Shown here piece by piece: positions 23,674-31,305 of a DNA stretch of 35,764 nt. The DNA is from an uncultured Pedobacter sp. GTDB lineage: Bacteria; Bacteroidota; Bacteroidia; Sphingobacteriales; Sphingobacteriaceae. A program made the position numbers and the translations under genes. Where the stretch lies: NCBI RefSeq assembly GCF_946479715.1, contig NZ_CAMLHF010000033.1, positions 1 through 35,764 on the forward strand, written 5' to 3'. The stretch's first letter is position 1; each line of letters starts with the position of its first letter. The notes under the pieces were generated by a model, which saw only the letters and a list, made by a program, of their open reading frames with translations, was not told the origin of the DNA and did not search any database.

Positions 23674-25434
23674 ATGAAAACAAACAAACTATTTAGAGCA
23701 AGAAATATCATATTTCTACTTGGAGCCTTGTTTCTTACCAACTGTACAAAATTAAACGAGGTTGTGCTTGATGAAGTATTAGGTGAGGATGCTTCCAATC
23801 CGGCGGGTGCTTTAGCAGCAGCTTACGACAGATTGGGCGACGGAACCTTTGTAGATCATGGGGCGGTATTTTCATTACAGGAATATACTACAGATGAGGC
23901 CCTGCTGCCTACACGTGGAAGCGACTGGGGTGATGGGGGTAAATGGCGTTCTATGCATGAGTTTACCTGGGCAGCAGATAATCCTATTGTAACAGATAAC
24001 TGGAATATGCTTACCAATGGTATCACCAGATCACTAACAGCTATAAAAGCAAACAGCACAGGCACTGGCGCGCAAAAAGACCTTTTTCTTGCCGAAGCTA
24101 AAGGTTTATTAGCCTACTATACTTACACCACACTTGATCTGTTTGGGCAAGCTCCTTACCGTGATCCGGCCAATGAAAATGCCCCGCTAGAAATTAGACA
24201 GGCGGCATCGGCCATAGACGGACTTATTACAGAGGTAGAGGGTTTAATTCCAAGTCTTGCCACGTTGGGAGAGCAATCTACCCACAACGGAAGGTTTACT
24301 AAAGAAGCGGCTTATGGATTATTGGCCAACATGTATCTTAACCGTGCATTGTATAAAGATCGCTATGCGGCTTCCTTTAATTTTAATGAGAAGTCGGTAA
24401 ACAGCAATGACACCGACATGGATAAGGTGATCTATTACACTTCATTGTTGATCAACCCTGGTAAATTCCGTCTGGAAAGTAACTACTTCGACAACTTCGC
24501 TATCAAAAATTCAGGCGGTTCTGAACTTATCTTTGTGGTGGTACAAAAAATAGATTACATCAGAAACGGTTCTAATTCCTTTGCTTATGTTGGGGTAGAG
24601 CGTAACCAAAAACCATCTCCTGCAAACAGAGGAACTAATGCAGCATGTATCAGTCCGGAATTTTATGCTACCTGGAATGGAAACCACGACGATCCAAGGT
24701 TTACCAGAAAGTATCAATATAGTGATGGAACCTGGTTTATGAACGATGCAGTGGGTAGTGTTCCCGCATCGGATATTGTCCCTAAAAGTAATAATCTGCC
24801 ATGGTTTCACTTCAATCGCGGTATCATGGTTGGGCCTCAGTATGGTCCTAAACTTAATGCTTCGGGTGGTTTTGAAATGACTGACAATGGAAGGATTAAA
24901 GTTTCTGAGCTTTATATGGAAAAAAGCACCGGTACACGCATGGACTTTACTCCTGAGCTTAATTTTACTAATCCTACACAAGCTGTATTTGCTCAAAACC
25001 AGATCAACAGAGGGGCACGGGTATTTAAGTTTGAGTTTGACCCTGAAGAAGGAAATGGTAGCAGTAATGTTGATATCCCGTTGTTCCGTTTAGGGGTTAT
25101 TTATACCATGAGGGCAGAAGCTTATTTCCGTAAAGGACAAACTGCGTTGGCATTAAACGACATCAACATTTTACGCACTTCAAGAAAAAGAGAATCACTT
25201 TACGGAAATGCACCGGGTGTAGCGATAACATCGCTTGACGAGGCTACCCTTTATAAAGAGATTGCTTTTGAAACGTATTGGGAAATGTTCAGAAGACCAC
25301 AGATGATCCGTTTTGGGAAATATGAGATTCCTTTTAGCGCCAAGCCAACAACTCAGCCTACCAGAAGGATATTTCCAATACCTCAATCAACTTTAGATGT
25401 AACCAAGGCATTCCACCAGAATCAAGGATACTAA
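23674..25434 (+). CDS. SusD/RagB family nutrient-binding outer-membrane lipoprotein
   Basis: The 586-residue protein has a lipoprotein signal with lipobox LTNC (Cys at about residue 24), followed by the usual SusD start KLNEVVLDEV. The N-terminal TPR-like helices include WNMLTNGITRSLTAIKA and LLAYYTYTTLDLFGQAPYRD, and the C-terminal part has LFRLGVIYTMRAEAYFRKGQ, ALNDINILRTSRKRE and AFETYWEMFRRPQMIRFGKY, all hallmarks of RagB/SusD. It sits on the outer leaflet as the lid of the SusC barrel and binds the substrate. It starts 2 nt after susC, and translation is probably coupled. A strong terminator follows at 25462-25502, so the operon ends here. Confidence 0.95.
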   Translation: MKTNKLFRARNIIFLLGALFLTNCTKLNEVVLDEVLGEDASNPAGALAAAYDRLGDGTFVDHGAVFSLQEYTTDEALLPTRGSDWGDGGKWRSMHEFTWAADNPIVTDNWNMLTNGITRSLTAIKANSTGTGAQKDLFLAEAKGLLAYYTYTTLDLFGQAPYRDPANENAPLEIRQAASAIDGLITEVEGLIPSLATLGEQSTHNGRFTKEAAYGLLANMYLNRALYKDRYAASFNFNEKSVNSNDTDMDKVIYYTSLLINPGKFRLESNYFDNFAIKNSGGSELIFVVVQKIDYIRNGSNSFAYVGVERNQKPSPANRGTNAACISPEFYATWNGNHDDPRFTRKYQYSDGTWFMNDAVGSVPASDIVPKSNNLPWFHFNRGIMVGPQYGPKLNASGGFEMTDNGRIKVSELYMEKSTGTRMDFTPELNFTNPTQAVFAQNQINRGARVFKFEFDPEEGNGSSNVDIPLFRLGVIYTMRAEAYFRKGQTALALNDINILRTSRKRESLYGNAPGVAITSLDEATLYKEIAFETYWEMFRRPQMIRFGKYEIPFSAKPTTQPTRRIFPIPQSTLDVTKAFHQNQGY

Positions 25435-25461
25435 GGTCATTCTGTATTACTATAATTTATT

Positions 25462-25502
25462 AGGGTTGTCAGCGGGAATTTTACTCCCTGACAACCCTTT
25501 TT
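25462..25502 (+). terminator. Terminator of the susC/susD operon
   Basis: An 11-bp stem (25462-25472 with 25488-25498) with a GGG/CCC-rich interior is followed by five T residues (25498-25502). It lies 27 nt past the susD stop. Confidence 0.9.
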
Positions 25503-25613
25503 ATACGGCATGGTTAAAGCTGGTTCGTCGCTTGTTTTACGCTGGTTCGAGAAAATGCACATTTTTACGAATTAAGCATGAATAAGGGAGGTCAGAAAGA
25601 CGAACTATTGTGT

Positions 25614-26084
25614 TTATGGGATAAAAGGCCCGCCGGGCTCTCCCCATCCCCATTTGGGCATTGGTTCATTCGGATTTAAAGCCACTTCCATTTCTGAAGA
25701 ATTCAGAACAGCAATCCTGGTTCCCCATTCAATGTAAGCTACAAATGCTGAGCGAAATTCAGGATCATCAGGTAAAGTAAGCTCGTCTGCGGTTTCTATA
25801 AGAAGCTGTACCCAGCGTTTTCTATGGGTTTCAGTTAAATGTTTGCCAAGGTGTTTTTGAATCATTTTAAAGTGTGAACCTTCTTCGGAACTGTACATTT
25901 TAGGGCCACCAAAAACCTCGGCAATAAAATGTGCTACATGCAGCTGATGATCGGCCGACATATGTTTAAAAATAGGTTCAAGAGTGTCATCCAGCAGAAC
26001 TTTTTTATAAAAAGAACTCATAAGTTTCTCAAAAACAGGCATGCCACCGGCCCATTCATAAAGTGTTGGAATAGTCTTTTCCAT
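25614..26084 (-). CDS. Group II truncated hemoglobin
   Basis: The 156-residue protein has the truncated globin pattern: YEWAGGMPVFEKLMSSFYKKVL at the N terminus with the B10 Tyr (residue 26), the DDTLEPIF segment, AEVFGGPKMYS, and the F-helix IQKHLGKHL with proximal His at about residue 78. RKRWVQLL then provides the G8 Trp (residue 91) that marks group II. These small heme proteins bind O2 and NO and are linked to oxidative or nitrosative stress. The tail (about 130-156) is longer than average and Pro/Gly/Trp-rich (PMPKWGWGEPGGPF). It lies 41 nt downstream of the CarboxypepD-domain gene on the same strand and is probably the last gene of that unit. Confidence 0.92.
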   Translation of the reverse strand: MEKTIPTLYEWAGGMPVFEKLMSSFYKKVLLDDTLEPIFKHMSADHQLHVAHFIAEVFGGPKMYSSEEGSHFKMIQKHLGKHLTETHRKRWVQLLIETADELTLPDDPEFRSAFVAYIEWGTRIAVLNSSEMEVALNPNEPMPKWGWGEPGGPFIP

Positions 26085-26125
26085 CTGTTTCTATTTTTTG
26101 ATGATCAATATAAAGATAGATGAAT

Positions 26126-27190
26126 CTAATTATATTCAAATGGCAGTTGATCGCCAATTCTTTTGCCACCCCAAAAGCCTTGTATAAAAAAGCTTCTGTA
26201 ATCTACATAACTGCCTTTGCTGTCAATGATAGCATTATCTAAAAACAGGCGCATAATAGAACCATCTTTGCCCATCATTTTTGTGATAGTACCATTTTGA
26301 TCCTGGTTGTCAGCTTTCAAAGCATTGTCTTTATCAAAAACTACATATAGCCGGGTTTTAAATTTTAACTGAATAAAGTTGCTGTCAACTGTATTGATAT
26401 ATTGCTCCATGTTTACCGGATTGGGAGCTAATTGTAATGGCTGATTGTTGTTCTTTACTTCAAGAGTAATAAATCCTTCTTGTCTCAAATTGTTTTTATA
26501 GAGCGATCGTAAGTAATGCATAAGGGAACCCTGGTACGCTTTTTTCCTGTTTTCAATCCAGGTGCTTTTTTCTTCTTCAGTGCCTGCTAAATTTTCGAAT
26601 ACAGATTCCCCGTCGTAACTTGTAACTCCCGTTCCCTTGTTGTAACGAAAGTTTCTGAGCAGGTATTTTATGCGGTAGCCCAGGCTTTTGTTTTCAATAA
26701 TCAGAAAATCATCTGAGGTAGCCTCCAGTATGGTCTTGACGGTCGAAAAATCAAGAATTTCGAGGTTTAGTATCTTGCATTTTTTTGCGTTAACAGACTC
26801 ACCCAGGAAATTCTTAAGAAATATTTTTATGTTTTCTTTGCGCTGAGAATCATTACCGATTACTACTTCACGCAGAACCGTTGCTTTTTCTTTAATATGA
26901 ATATTTAATGAGGCCGACTGGTCTTGAATAATTACATTTTGTTTTGTGGAAGCATAACCAATCATGCTCACAATTACCTGATAGGTGCCGGGTTTTATAT
27001 TGGCAAATTTAAATTCGCCCTTTGCATTGGTTGCTGTACCTTTTTCAGAGCCATCAATAAACACAGTAGCACCTTGTATGATTTCCTCTTTTGCGTTAAA
27101 CACGGTGCCGCTTATCGTAAAAGATTCCTGGGCTTTCAATGAACCTGCGCTAAGTAAAATAATAAAGATTAAGCGTATAATTTGTTTCAT
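26126..27190 (-). CDS. Secreted protein with N-terminal CarboxypepD-regulatory-like domain
   Basis: The 354-residue protein has a signal peptide (about residues 1-20, ending LKAQ). A carboxypeptidase-regulatory-like beta-sandwich follows (about 24-105, TISGTVFNAKEEIIQGATVF, FKFANIKPGTYQVIVSMIGY). The remaining 250 residues have no domain I can name; they contain FLKNFLGESVNAKKCKIL, a pattern seen in secreted Bacteroidota proteins that carry this fold but are not TonB receptors. The protein is too short to form a receptor barrel. It follows the TPM lipoprotein gene by 20 nt and precedes the globin gene by 41 nt on the same strand. Its role is unknown, probably at the envelope. Confidence 0.82.
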   Translation of the reverse strand: MKQIIRLIFIILLSAGSLKAQESFTISGTVFNAKEEIIQGATVFIDGSEKGTATNAKGEFKFANIKPGTYQVIVSMIGYASTKQNVIIQDQSASLNIHIKEKATVLREVVIGNDSQRKENIKIFLKNFLGESVNAKKCKILNLEILDFSTVKTILEATSDDFLIIENKSLGYRIKYLLRNFRYNKGTGVTSYDGESVFENLAGTEEEKSTWIENRKKAYQGSLMHYLRSLYKNNLRQEGFITLEVKNNNQPLQLAPNPVNMEQYINTVDSNFIQLKFKTRLYVVFDKDNALKADNQDQNGTITKMMGKDGSIMRLFLDNAIIDSKGSYVDYRSFFIQGFWGGKRIGDQLPFEYN

Positions 27191-27210
27191 GATTAATTAG
27201 TTAATGTGAT

Positions 27211-28749
27211 TTACCAACTGCTGCCGGCCCCGCCTCCTCCTGATGAGCCTCCGCTACTGCTTGAAGAACTGCTACTACTACTGGAAGAAGAAGAAGACCA
27301 ACTGCTGCTACCTGAAGAGGAAGATCCGCTTGAGGTTGATATCTTTGGAATGATAAACTTTATCTTCTCTTCGTATTTGCAATATTCGCATAGATAATAG
27401 CTATAGCCGAAACCCTCGTTCTCTGTGGTTGAAGCTTTATGGATAGCCCTTCGTTTATATAAAAAGGTATGGAAATGGCATTTTGAGCATTCCTGAGCTT
27501 TAGATTCAGGATTCTTATAATCGAGTATCAGTTCTGTTTTACAAGACCTGCACACCCACACATCATAATCTATTGAGCCAATTTGCTCTTCTATAATATT
27601 TCCTTTTAACAGGTATTGATCATCTTTTTCCTCATTTAGTATAATCATCTTATTGCTGCATTTTTCACATATCATTGGGCTTGATCGCAAAGTATGCAGA
27701 AGTTCAGTGTAATTATTCCAGTAGGATCTTAAAAATGTTGTAGGGAATGCTTTTCTGATGTATTGGGATGGTAAATGGGTAGATTGCCATGCCAGATATT
27801 GTTCGTGTGGTGTTTTATCCTTTAGAGTGGTAGTTAACCTTCTGCCTAAAAAATAGAAGTGCAGGTTCACATACGCCCATAAAAAGAAATAGAGTATTAG
27901 AATTGTTCTGATGTTATGCCATTCAAATGGCAGGTATACGTTTAATAAAATAACCAGGGTAACAGGGGCTATCCAGAGAAAATAGATGACAGGATTTTTT
28001 AGTAGCGGTATGCCTTTGTGTGCTGTTAATCGCTGACCTACCATGGAAGAAAATACAATATAAATGGCAAGGATTATGAGCAAAAGGAAATCAACAATGG
28101 GAGCTGCTCTTTGTTTTACAGGCGCTGCGAGGGCTTGTGGGGTGATATCATAAGGTTCTGAAATGCCGGGGTCAATAATAACCGGTGGGGCCTCAACTTC
28201 TGCAACTGAAGTGCTGTCGGGTGCTTGGTATATTGCATTGTTTTCGCTGGTTATATGTTGAATAACCGCATCTACGCCTTTTTTTACTGCACTGTTGTAG
28301 TCGTTTTGTCTGGCATAGGGAATCATGTAATCTTGCTGGATTTTGTAACATGTTACATCTGGTAATATTCCCTCTAGCCCATAACCTGTTTCAAATTCTA
28401 TCCGGTGTTGGTCTTCAACTATAAATATAAGCAGGCCATTATTGGTTTTCTTGTCACCAATTTTCCATGAGTTGAATAGCATTGTAGCAATTTCCTTGGG
28501 CACATTATCTCCAATACTCTTGACAAATACCACATCGATATGTGCTTTCCCCGACTGGTCTAATTCCCTTAGTTTTTCATTTAATGTGGAAACAGTCTCG
28601 TCTGCAAGTATTTTATCCGGATTGCTTACGTATGATTCGTTAAGTGTTTTAGGATCGGGGATGTTAAGAATTAATTTCTCTTTAGATTGTTTACACCCAA
28701 TAAATATGGAGAGTAAAAGGAAAAATGGAAGTAGTGTTGATGTTCTCAT
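27211..28749 (-). CDS. TPM-domain lipoprotein with zinc-ribbon cysteines and a poly-Ser/Gly tail
   Basis: From ATG 28749 the product has 512 residues. A lipoprotein signal (LLLSIFIGC, Cys 19) is followed by a TPM (YgcG-type) domain (about residues 37-165, ISSIGDNVPKEIATMLF-like region, then NGLLIFIVEDQHRIEFETGYGLEG). Hydrophobic segments lie at about 220-310. A cytosolic or periplasmic part then has four CxxC pairs (CEKC, CRSC, CSKC, CEYC), consistent with two zinc ribbons. The C terminus is a run of Ser followed by Gly (ending GGGGAGSSW), as in other YgcG proteins. TPM proteins are linked to membrane-associated photosystem or stress functions, but the biochemical role is unclear. The frame extends to 28818, but that overlaps the divergent sigma factor gene; the lipobox supports the chosen start. 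Confidence 0.82.
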   Translation of the reverse strand: MRTSTLLPFFLLLSIFIGCKQSKEKLILNIPDPKTLNESYVSNPDKILADETVSTLNEKLRELDQSGKAHIDVVFVKSIGDNVPKEIATMLFNSWKIGDKKTNNGLLIFIVEDQHRIEFETGYGLEGILPDVTCYKIQQDYMIPYARQNDYNSAVKKGVDAVIQHITSENNAIYQAPDSTSVAEVEAPPVIIDPGISEPYDITPQALAAPVKQRAAPIVDFLLLIILAIYIVFSSMVGQRLTAHKGIPLLKNPVIYFLWIAPVTLVILLNVYLPFEWHNIRTILILYFFLWAYVNLHFYFLGRRLTTTLKDKTPHEQYLAWQSTHLPSQYIRKAFPTTFLRSYWNNYTELLHTLRSSPMICEKCSNKMIILNEEKDDQYLLKGNIIEEQIGSIDYDVWVCRSCKTELILDYKNPESKAQECSKCHFHTFLYKRRAIHKASTTENEGFGYSYYLCEYCKYEEKIKFIIPKISTSSGSSSSGSSSWSSSSSSSSSSSSSSSGGSSGGGGAGSSW

Positions 28750-28788
28750 GAGCGTTTGTAGCGATAAGTAAATATCTCTTTTTTTCTG

Positions 28789-28796
28789 TAAGTTTG
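28789..28796 (+). promoter_or_regulatory. Possible -7 element of the ECF41 sigma gene
   Basis: TAAGTTTG matches TAnnTTTG 13 nt before the start codon; a clear -33 element is not evident. The transcript would have a leader of only a few nucleotides. Confidence 0.45.
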
Positions 28797-28809
28797 AAAT
28801 AGTAGTACT

Positions 28810-29652
28810 ATGAATCATTTAAGGCCCTTACTGGCTACATATGCATACAATATTACAGGATCCTACGAGGCCTCACTCGATATCGTACAAGATGCTTTTC
28901 TAAAATTCTTGCAGATAGATACCACTAATGTTATTAATGAGAAAGCCTATTTGGTGCGTTCGGTAATTAATCTGGCTATTAATTACAAGAAGCAAAGTGA
29001 GCGGTTTCAGCATGAATATCCGGGGATATGGTTGCCGGAACCAATTGATACTAATGAGGTAGATTCTGCTTTGAGTAAAAAGGAGGTGCTTTCTTATTCT
29101 CTGATGGTGCTTCTGGAAAAATTAACGCCTCGCCAAAGGGCAGTTTTTATTCTAAAAGAAGCTTTTGATTATAGCCATGAAGAGATTGCTGAGGTATTGG
29201 AAATAACAGTTGATAATTCGCGACAGATTTTGAAGCGAGGAAAACAAAGCTTGCAGCAGGGAGAGAAGCCTGGTAAAAAGGATGTTGAAACTGAATTGCT
29301 CTTAAAATATGTAAATGCAATAAATAGGGGTGATGTTCAGGAGCTGGAGTTGATACTTAAGGCCGATATTTCTGTGATGTCTGATGGCGGAGGAAAAGTG
29401 CTGGCTGCTTTAAGGCCTATTTTGGGTAGGACTAACGTAATTAAGTTTTTAAAAGGGTTGCAAACGAAATTCTTTTCGAAGCGAACCTTTAAATATGGAT
29501 GGATCAATCATCAACCGGCAATGTTTCATTATGAAGACGGGGTGATGGTAAGCTGTCAGATATTTGTTTTTGAGCAAAATGAAATTGCTAATCTCTTTTT
29601 TATCCGAAATCCAGATAAGTTGTCACGCTTTAGATATGCTGATTGTCTTTAA
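28810..29652 (+). CDS. ECF41 family RNA polymerase sigma factor with SnoaL-like C-terminal domain
   Basis: The 280-residue protein is longer than ordinary ECF factors. It has sigma region 2 (about residues 5-65, GSYEASLDIVQDAFLKFL), the linker motif WLPEP (74-78), region 4 (about 100-150, LTPRQRAVFILKEAFDYSHE), and a C-terminal SnoaL-like extension (about 160-280). That extension carries the motifs DGGGKV (192-197) and NPDKL (267-271). WLPEP, DGGGK and NPDKL together define the ECF41 group, in which the extension replaces a separate anti-sigma factor and tunes activity. ECF41 factors usually control an adjacent gene of the carboxymuconolactone decarboxylase/oxidoreductase/epimerase type, and such a gene follows after 17 nt. 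It is divergent from the TPM lipoprotein gene. Confidence 0.95.
   Translation: MNHLRPLLATYAYNITGSYEASLDIVQDAFLKFLQIDTTNVINEKAYLVRSVINLAINYKKQSERFQHEYPGIWLPEPIDTNEVDSALSKKEVLSYSLMVLLEKLTPRQRAVFILKEAFDYSHEEIAEVLEITVDNSRQILKRGKQSLQQGEKPGKKDVETELLLKYVNAINRGDVQELELILKADISVMSDGGGKVLAALRPILGRTNVIKFLKGLQTKFFSKRTFKYGWINHQPAMFHYEDGVMVSCQIFVFEQNEIANLFFIRNPDKLSRFRYADCL
29621..29647 (+). promoter_or_regulatory. Possible ECF41-dependent promoter before the AhpD-like gene
   Basis: TGTCAC (29621-29626) and TGTC (29644-29647) are 17 nt apart and resemble the published ECF41 pattern TGTCACA...CGTC, with a mismatch in each half. It overlaps the end of the sigma gene and ends 22 nt before the AhpD-like start. 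Confidence 0.3.
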
Positions 29653-29669
29653 GAGAAAAAGAATATTTT

Positions 29670-30119
29670 ATGTTACGAATTAGTCAGAATGAAATCCCGG
29701 AAGGGTTATTTAAAGCAATGTGGCAGATAAAGGATTATCTCCGCAGTTCAGGAATTGATCCACTATTAATTGATTTATTGGATGTGAGAGTATCGCAGAT
29801 TAATGGCTGCGCATATTGTTTAGATATGCACTCTAAGGAAGCAGTACACAAAGGAGAAACATTACAGCGGCTGATCTCGCTGTCGGTTTGGAGAGAAACG
29901 GACTATTATACGCCTAAAGAAAGAGCTGTATTTGCTTTTGCTGAAAGATTAACCAATCTTCAGGAAGAGAAAGAATCAGATGATCTGCATGATGAACTTA
30001 AAAAACATTTTTCTAATACAGAGATTGCAAATCTTTCATTGGCAGTTGCCCAAATAAATTCATGGAACAGGCTGGTTAAGTCTTTTGGAACAATAGCTGG
30101 GACATATGAAGTGAAGTAA
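29670..30119 (+). CDS. Carboxymuconolactone decarboxylase / AhpD-like protein
   Basis: From ATG 29670 the product has 149 residues and a single all-helical AhpD-like fold. The active-site signature NGCAYCLDMHSKEAV carries Cys 47, Cys 50 and His 54, the redox pair and its partner in alkylhydroperoxidase-type proteins. Such proteins act in the cytoplasm as peroxidases or related redox enzymes; some are only decarboxylase-like by name. The frame extends to 29643, overlapping the sigma gene, but the extra residues are not family-like. It lies directly downstream of the ECF41 sigma gene, the standard target position in that regulatory family. The Dabb gene follows after 26 nt. Confidence 0.92.
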   Translation: MLRISQNEIPEGLFKAMWQIKDYLRSSGIDPLLIDLLDVRVSQINGCAYCLDMHSKEAVHKGETLQRLISLSVWRETDYYTPKERAVFAFAERLTNLQEEKESDDLHDELKKHFSNTEIANLSLAVAQINSWNRLVKSFGTIAGTYEVK

Positions 30120-30145
30120 TATTTTTTTTCATAGATTTATGCATT

Positions 30146-30553
30146 ATGAACAAGTCTAACAGAAGAAAATTTATTGGAACTGCTGCAGTACTTGCAGTGG
30201 GGACAGCTGCAACCGCTATGCCGTTATCAAATATGAAAAAAAATTACCCGGTGGTACACCATGTGTTTTTCTGGTTGAAAAATCCAGATTCAAAAGAAGA
30301 TCGTGATAAATTAGCCGCAGGTGTGAAAGCACTTTCGAAAATCCCAACGGTAAAAGAATTGCATGTGGGTATTGTAGCCAGTACTGAAAAACGTGATGTT
30401 ATTGATAGCAGCTGGGGAGTATCTGAACTGATGTTTTTTAGCGATCTTGAAGGTCAGGCAACCTATCAAACACATCCAATACACCTGGAATTTATAAAAA
30501 ACTACAGCCATTTATGGGAGAAAGTAGTTGTTTATGATGCAGTTGAGGCCTAA
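30146..30553 (+). CDS. Exported Dabb (stress-responsive alpha/beta-barrel) family protein
   Basis: The 135-residue protein begins MNKSNRRKFIGTAAVLAVGT, with a twin-arginine type signal (NRRKFI) and a hydrophobic segment ending near residue 25. The rest is a single Dabb domain (about 34-130): VVHHVFFWLKNPDSKEDRDK, TVKELHVGIVAS and ELMFFSDLEGQATYQTHPIH. Dabb domains are ferredoxin-like dimers found in stress proteins and some polyketide cyclases; the function here is not known. It follows the AhpD-like gene by 26 nt, so it may be part of the ECF41-controlled unit. The paired export signal and redox neighbour suggest a role in envelope stress, which is inference. Confidence 0.88.
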   Translation: MNKSNRRKFIGTAAVLAVGTAATAMPLSNMKKNYPVVHHVFFWLKNPDSKEDRDKLAAGVKALSKIPTVKELHVGIVASTEKRDVIDSSWGVSELMFFSDLEGQATYQTHPIHLEFIKNYSHLWEKVVVYDAVEA

Positions 30554-30615
30554 AATAGAATCGTTTTAAATATCATTTAGTAATTCGCTATTACATAAAG
30601 CATAAAGTAATTACT

Positions 30616-30623
30616 TAAGTTTG
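30616..30623 (+). promoter_or_regulatory. Possible -7 element before the four-helix membrane protein gene
   Basis: TAAGTTTG matches the TAnnTTTG consensus 14 nt before the start codon. No clear -33 element is visible. Confidence 0.35.
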
Positions 30624-30637
30624 AAAGAAAAACCGTT

Positions 30638-31072
30638 ATGAAATTTTATCACATTTTAAAGAGTGCACACTCAGGATGGCGTTATCTCGTCTTAATTTTA
30701 TTGGTAGTGGCAATAGTAACTGCAATTGCAGGATGGCTTGGAAAAAAACCATATACAGAAGGAAATAGAAAATTGAATGTGTTTACTTTAATCTTTGTAC
30801 ATATCCAAATTTTATTTGGTTTGGTATTGTACTTTGTGAGCCCGCTTGTTGAAGCAGGAATAAGATATTGGAAAATGGAACATATTGCAATGATGATTTT
30901 TGCTGCCATTTTAGTTACTGTAGGCAATGCAAGATCGAAAAGAGTAGATGATCCATCAGGCAAACATCGTACTATTGCGCTATATTTTGGATTAGGACTA
31001 ATCGTGATCATCGCATCAATTATACAGATGACTATGGTAGATCCTAGTCGTAGTTTTTTTGGAGTTTCATAA
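30638..31072 (+). CDS. Four-helix integral membrane protein with conserved-looking histidines
   Basis: The 144-residue protein has four hydrophobic helices at about 15-34, 47-67, 80-98 and 112-131. Histidines occur at or near the helix ends: SAHSGWRY (His 11), FVHIQILFG (His 55) and MEHIAMM (His 82). This layout resembles small cytochrome-b-like membrane proteins of Bacteroidota, so heme binding is possible but unproven. It has no signal peptide and should sit in the inner membrane. The gene lies 84 nt after the Dabb gene and may have its own promoter (30616-30623), so membership of the ECF41 unit is uncertain. The trp leader region follows. Confidence 0.75.
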   Translation: MKFYHILKSAHSGWRYLVLILLVVAIVTAIAGWLGKKPYTEGNRKLNVFTLIFVHIQILFGLVLYFVSPLVEAGIRYWKMEHIAMMIFAAILVTVGNARSKRVDDPSGKHRTIALYFGLGLIVIIASIIQMTMVDPSRSFFGVS

Positions 31073-31086
31073 ATTTCACAATTTAA

Positions 31087-31117
31087 TTTTGTTTAGTAAG
31101 ATTTATTTATATTTTTG
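31087..31117 (+). promoter_or_regulatory. Promoter of the trp operon
   Basis: TTTTG (31087-31091) and TATTTTTG (31110-31117) are 18 nt apart and match the Bacteroidota -33/-7 pattern. The leader peptide ATG begins 7 nt after the box, so the leader mRNA would have almost no 5' untranslated region. Confidence 0.7.
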
Positions 31118-31123
31118 TTGCAC

Positions 31124-31201
31124 ATGATTAACAATATACATACTTGGCAGTGGCGTGGTAATTCTGAAAAGAGTTTCGTCGTAACCTTGTGTACCTTATA
31201 G
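31124..31201 (+). CDS. trpL: Predicted trp leader peptide (25 residues, Trp-Gln-Trp)
   Basis: A short ORF opens at ATG 31124 and ends at TAG 31199-31201. Residues 1-12 read MINNIHTWQWRG, with Trp codons at 31145 and 31151; the rest is NSEKSFVVTLCTL. Two Trp codons close together in a 25-codon ORF before trpE, followed by a terminator, is the layout of an attenuation leader. Slow translation at the Trp codons when charged tRNA-Trp is scarce would allow readthrough into trpE. TTTCGTCG (31174-31181) can pair with CGACGTAA (31236-31243), covering the 5' arm of the terminator, and is a candidate antiterminator. There is no Shine-Dalgarno sequence; the promoter position suggests a leaderless start. 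Confidence 0.75.
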   Translation: MINNIHTWQWRGNSEKSFVVTLCTL

Positions 31202-31230
31202 TTTATCAACCTAAACCAAACCACATTGTA

Positions 31231-31262
31231 AAACCCGACGTAACCACACGCCGGGTTTTTTT
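31231..31262 (+). terminator. trp attenuator terminator
   Basis: CCCG/CGGG and CG/CG pairs with one A-C mismatch (31234-31240 with 31249-31255), extended by AAA/TTT, enclose an 8-nt loop and lead into a T run to 31262. It lies between the leader peptide and trpE. Confidence 0.82.
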
Positions 31263-31305
31263 ATGATCCGGCAATTTGAATAAATGAATTGAAAAAAATG
31301 TTATT

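Noticed and set aside
27206..27397. Leu/Glu/Pro-rich open frame antisense to the TPM gene tail
   Set aside because: Its composition is the reverse complement of the Ser/Gly repeats, so it is a by-product of low-complexity coding DNA.
31152..31252. Alternative pairing of GGCGTG (Trp codon region) with CACGCC in the terminator 3' arm
   Set aside because: A ribosome stalled at the Trp codons would cover 31152-31157, which is opposite to what an antiterminator needs; the 31174-31181 pairing fits better.
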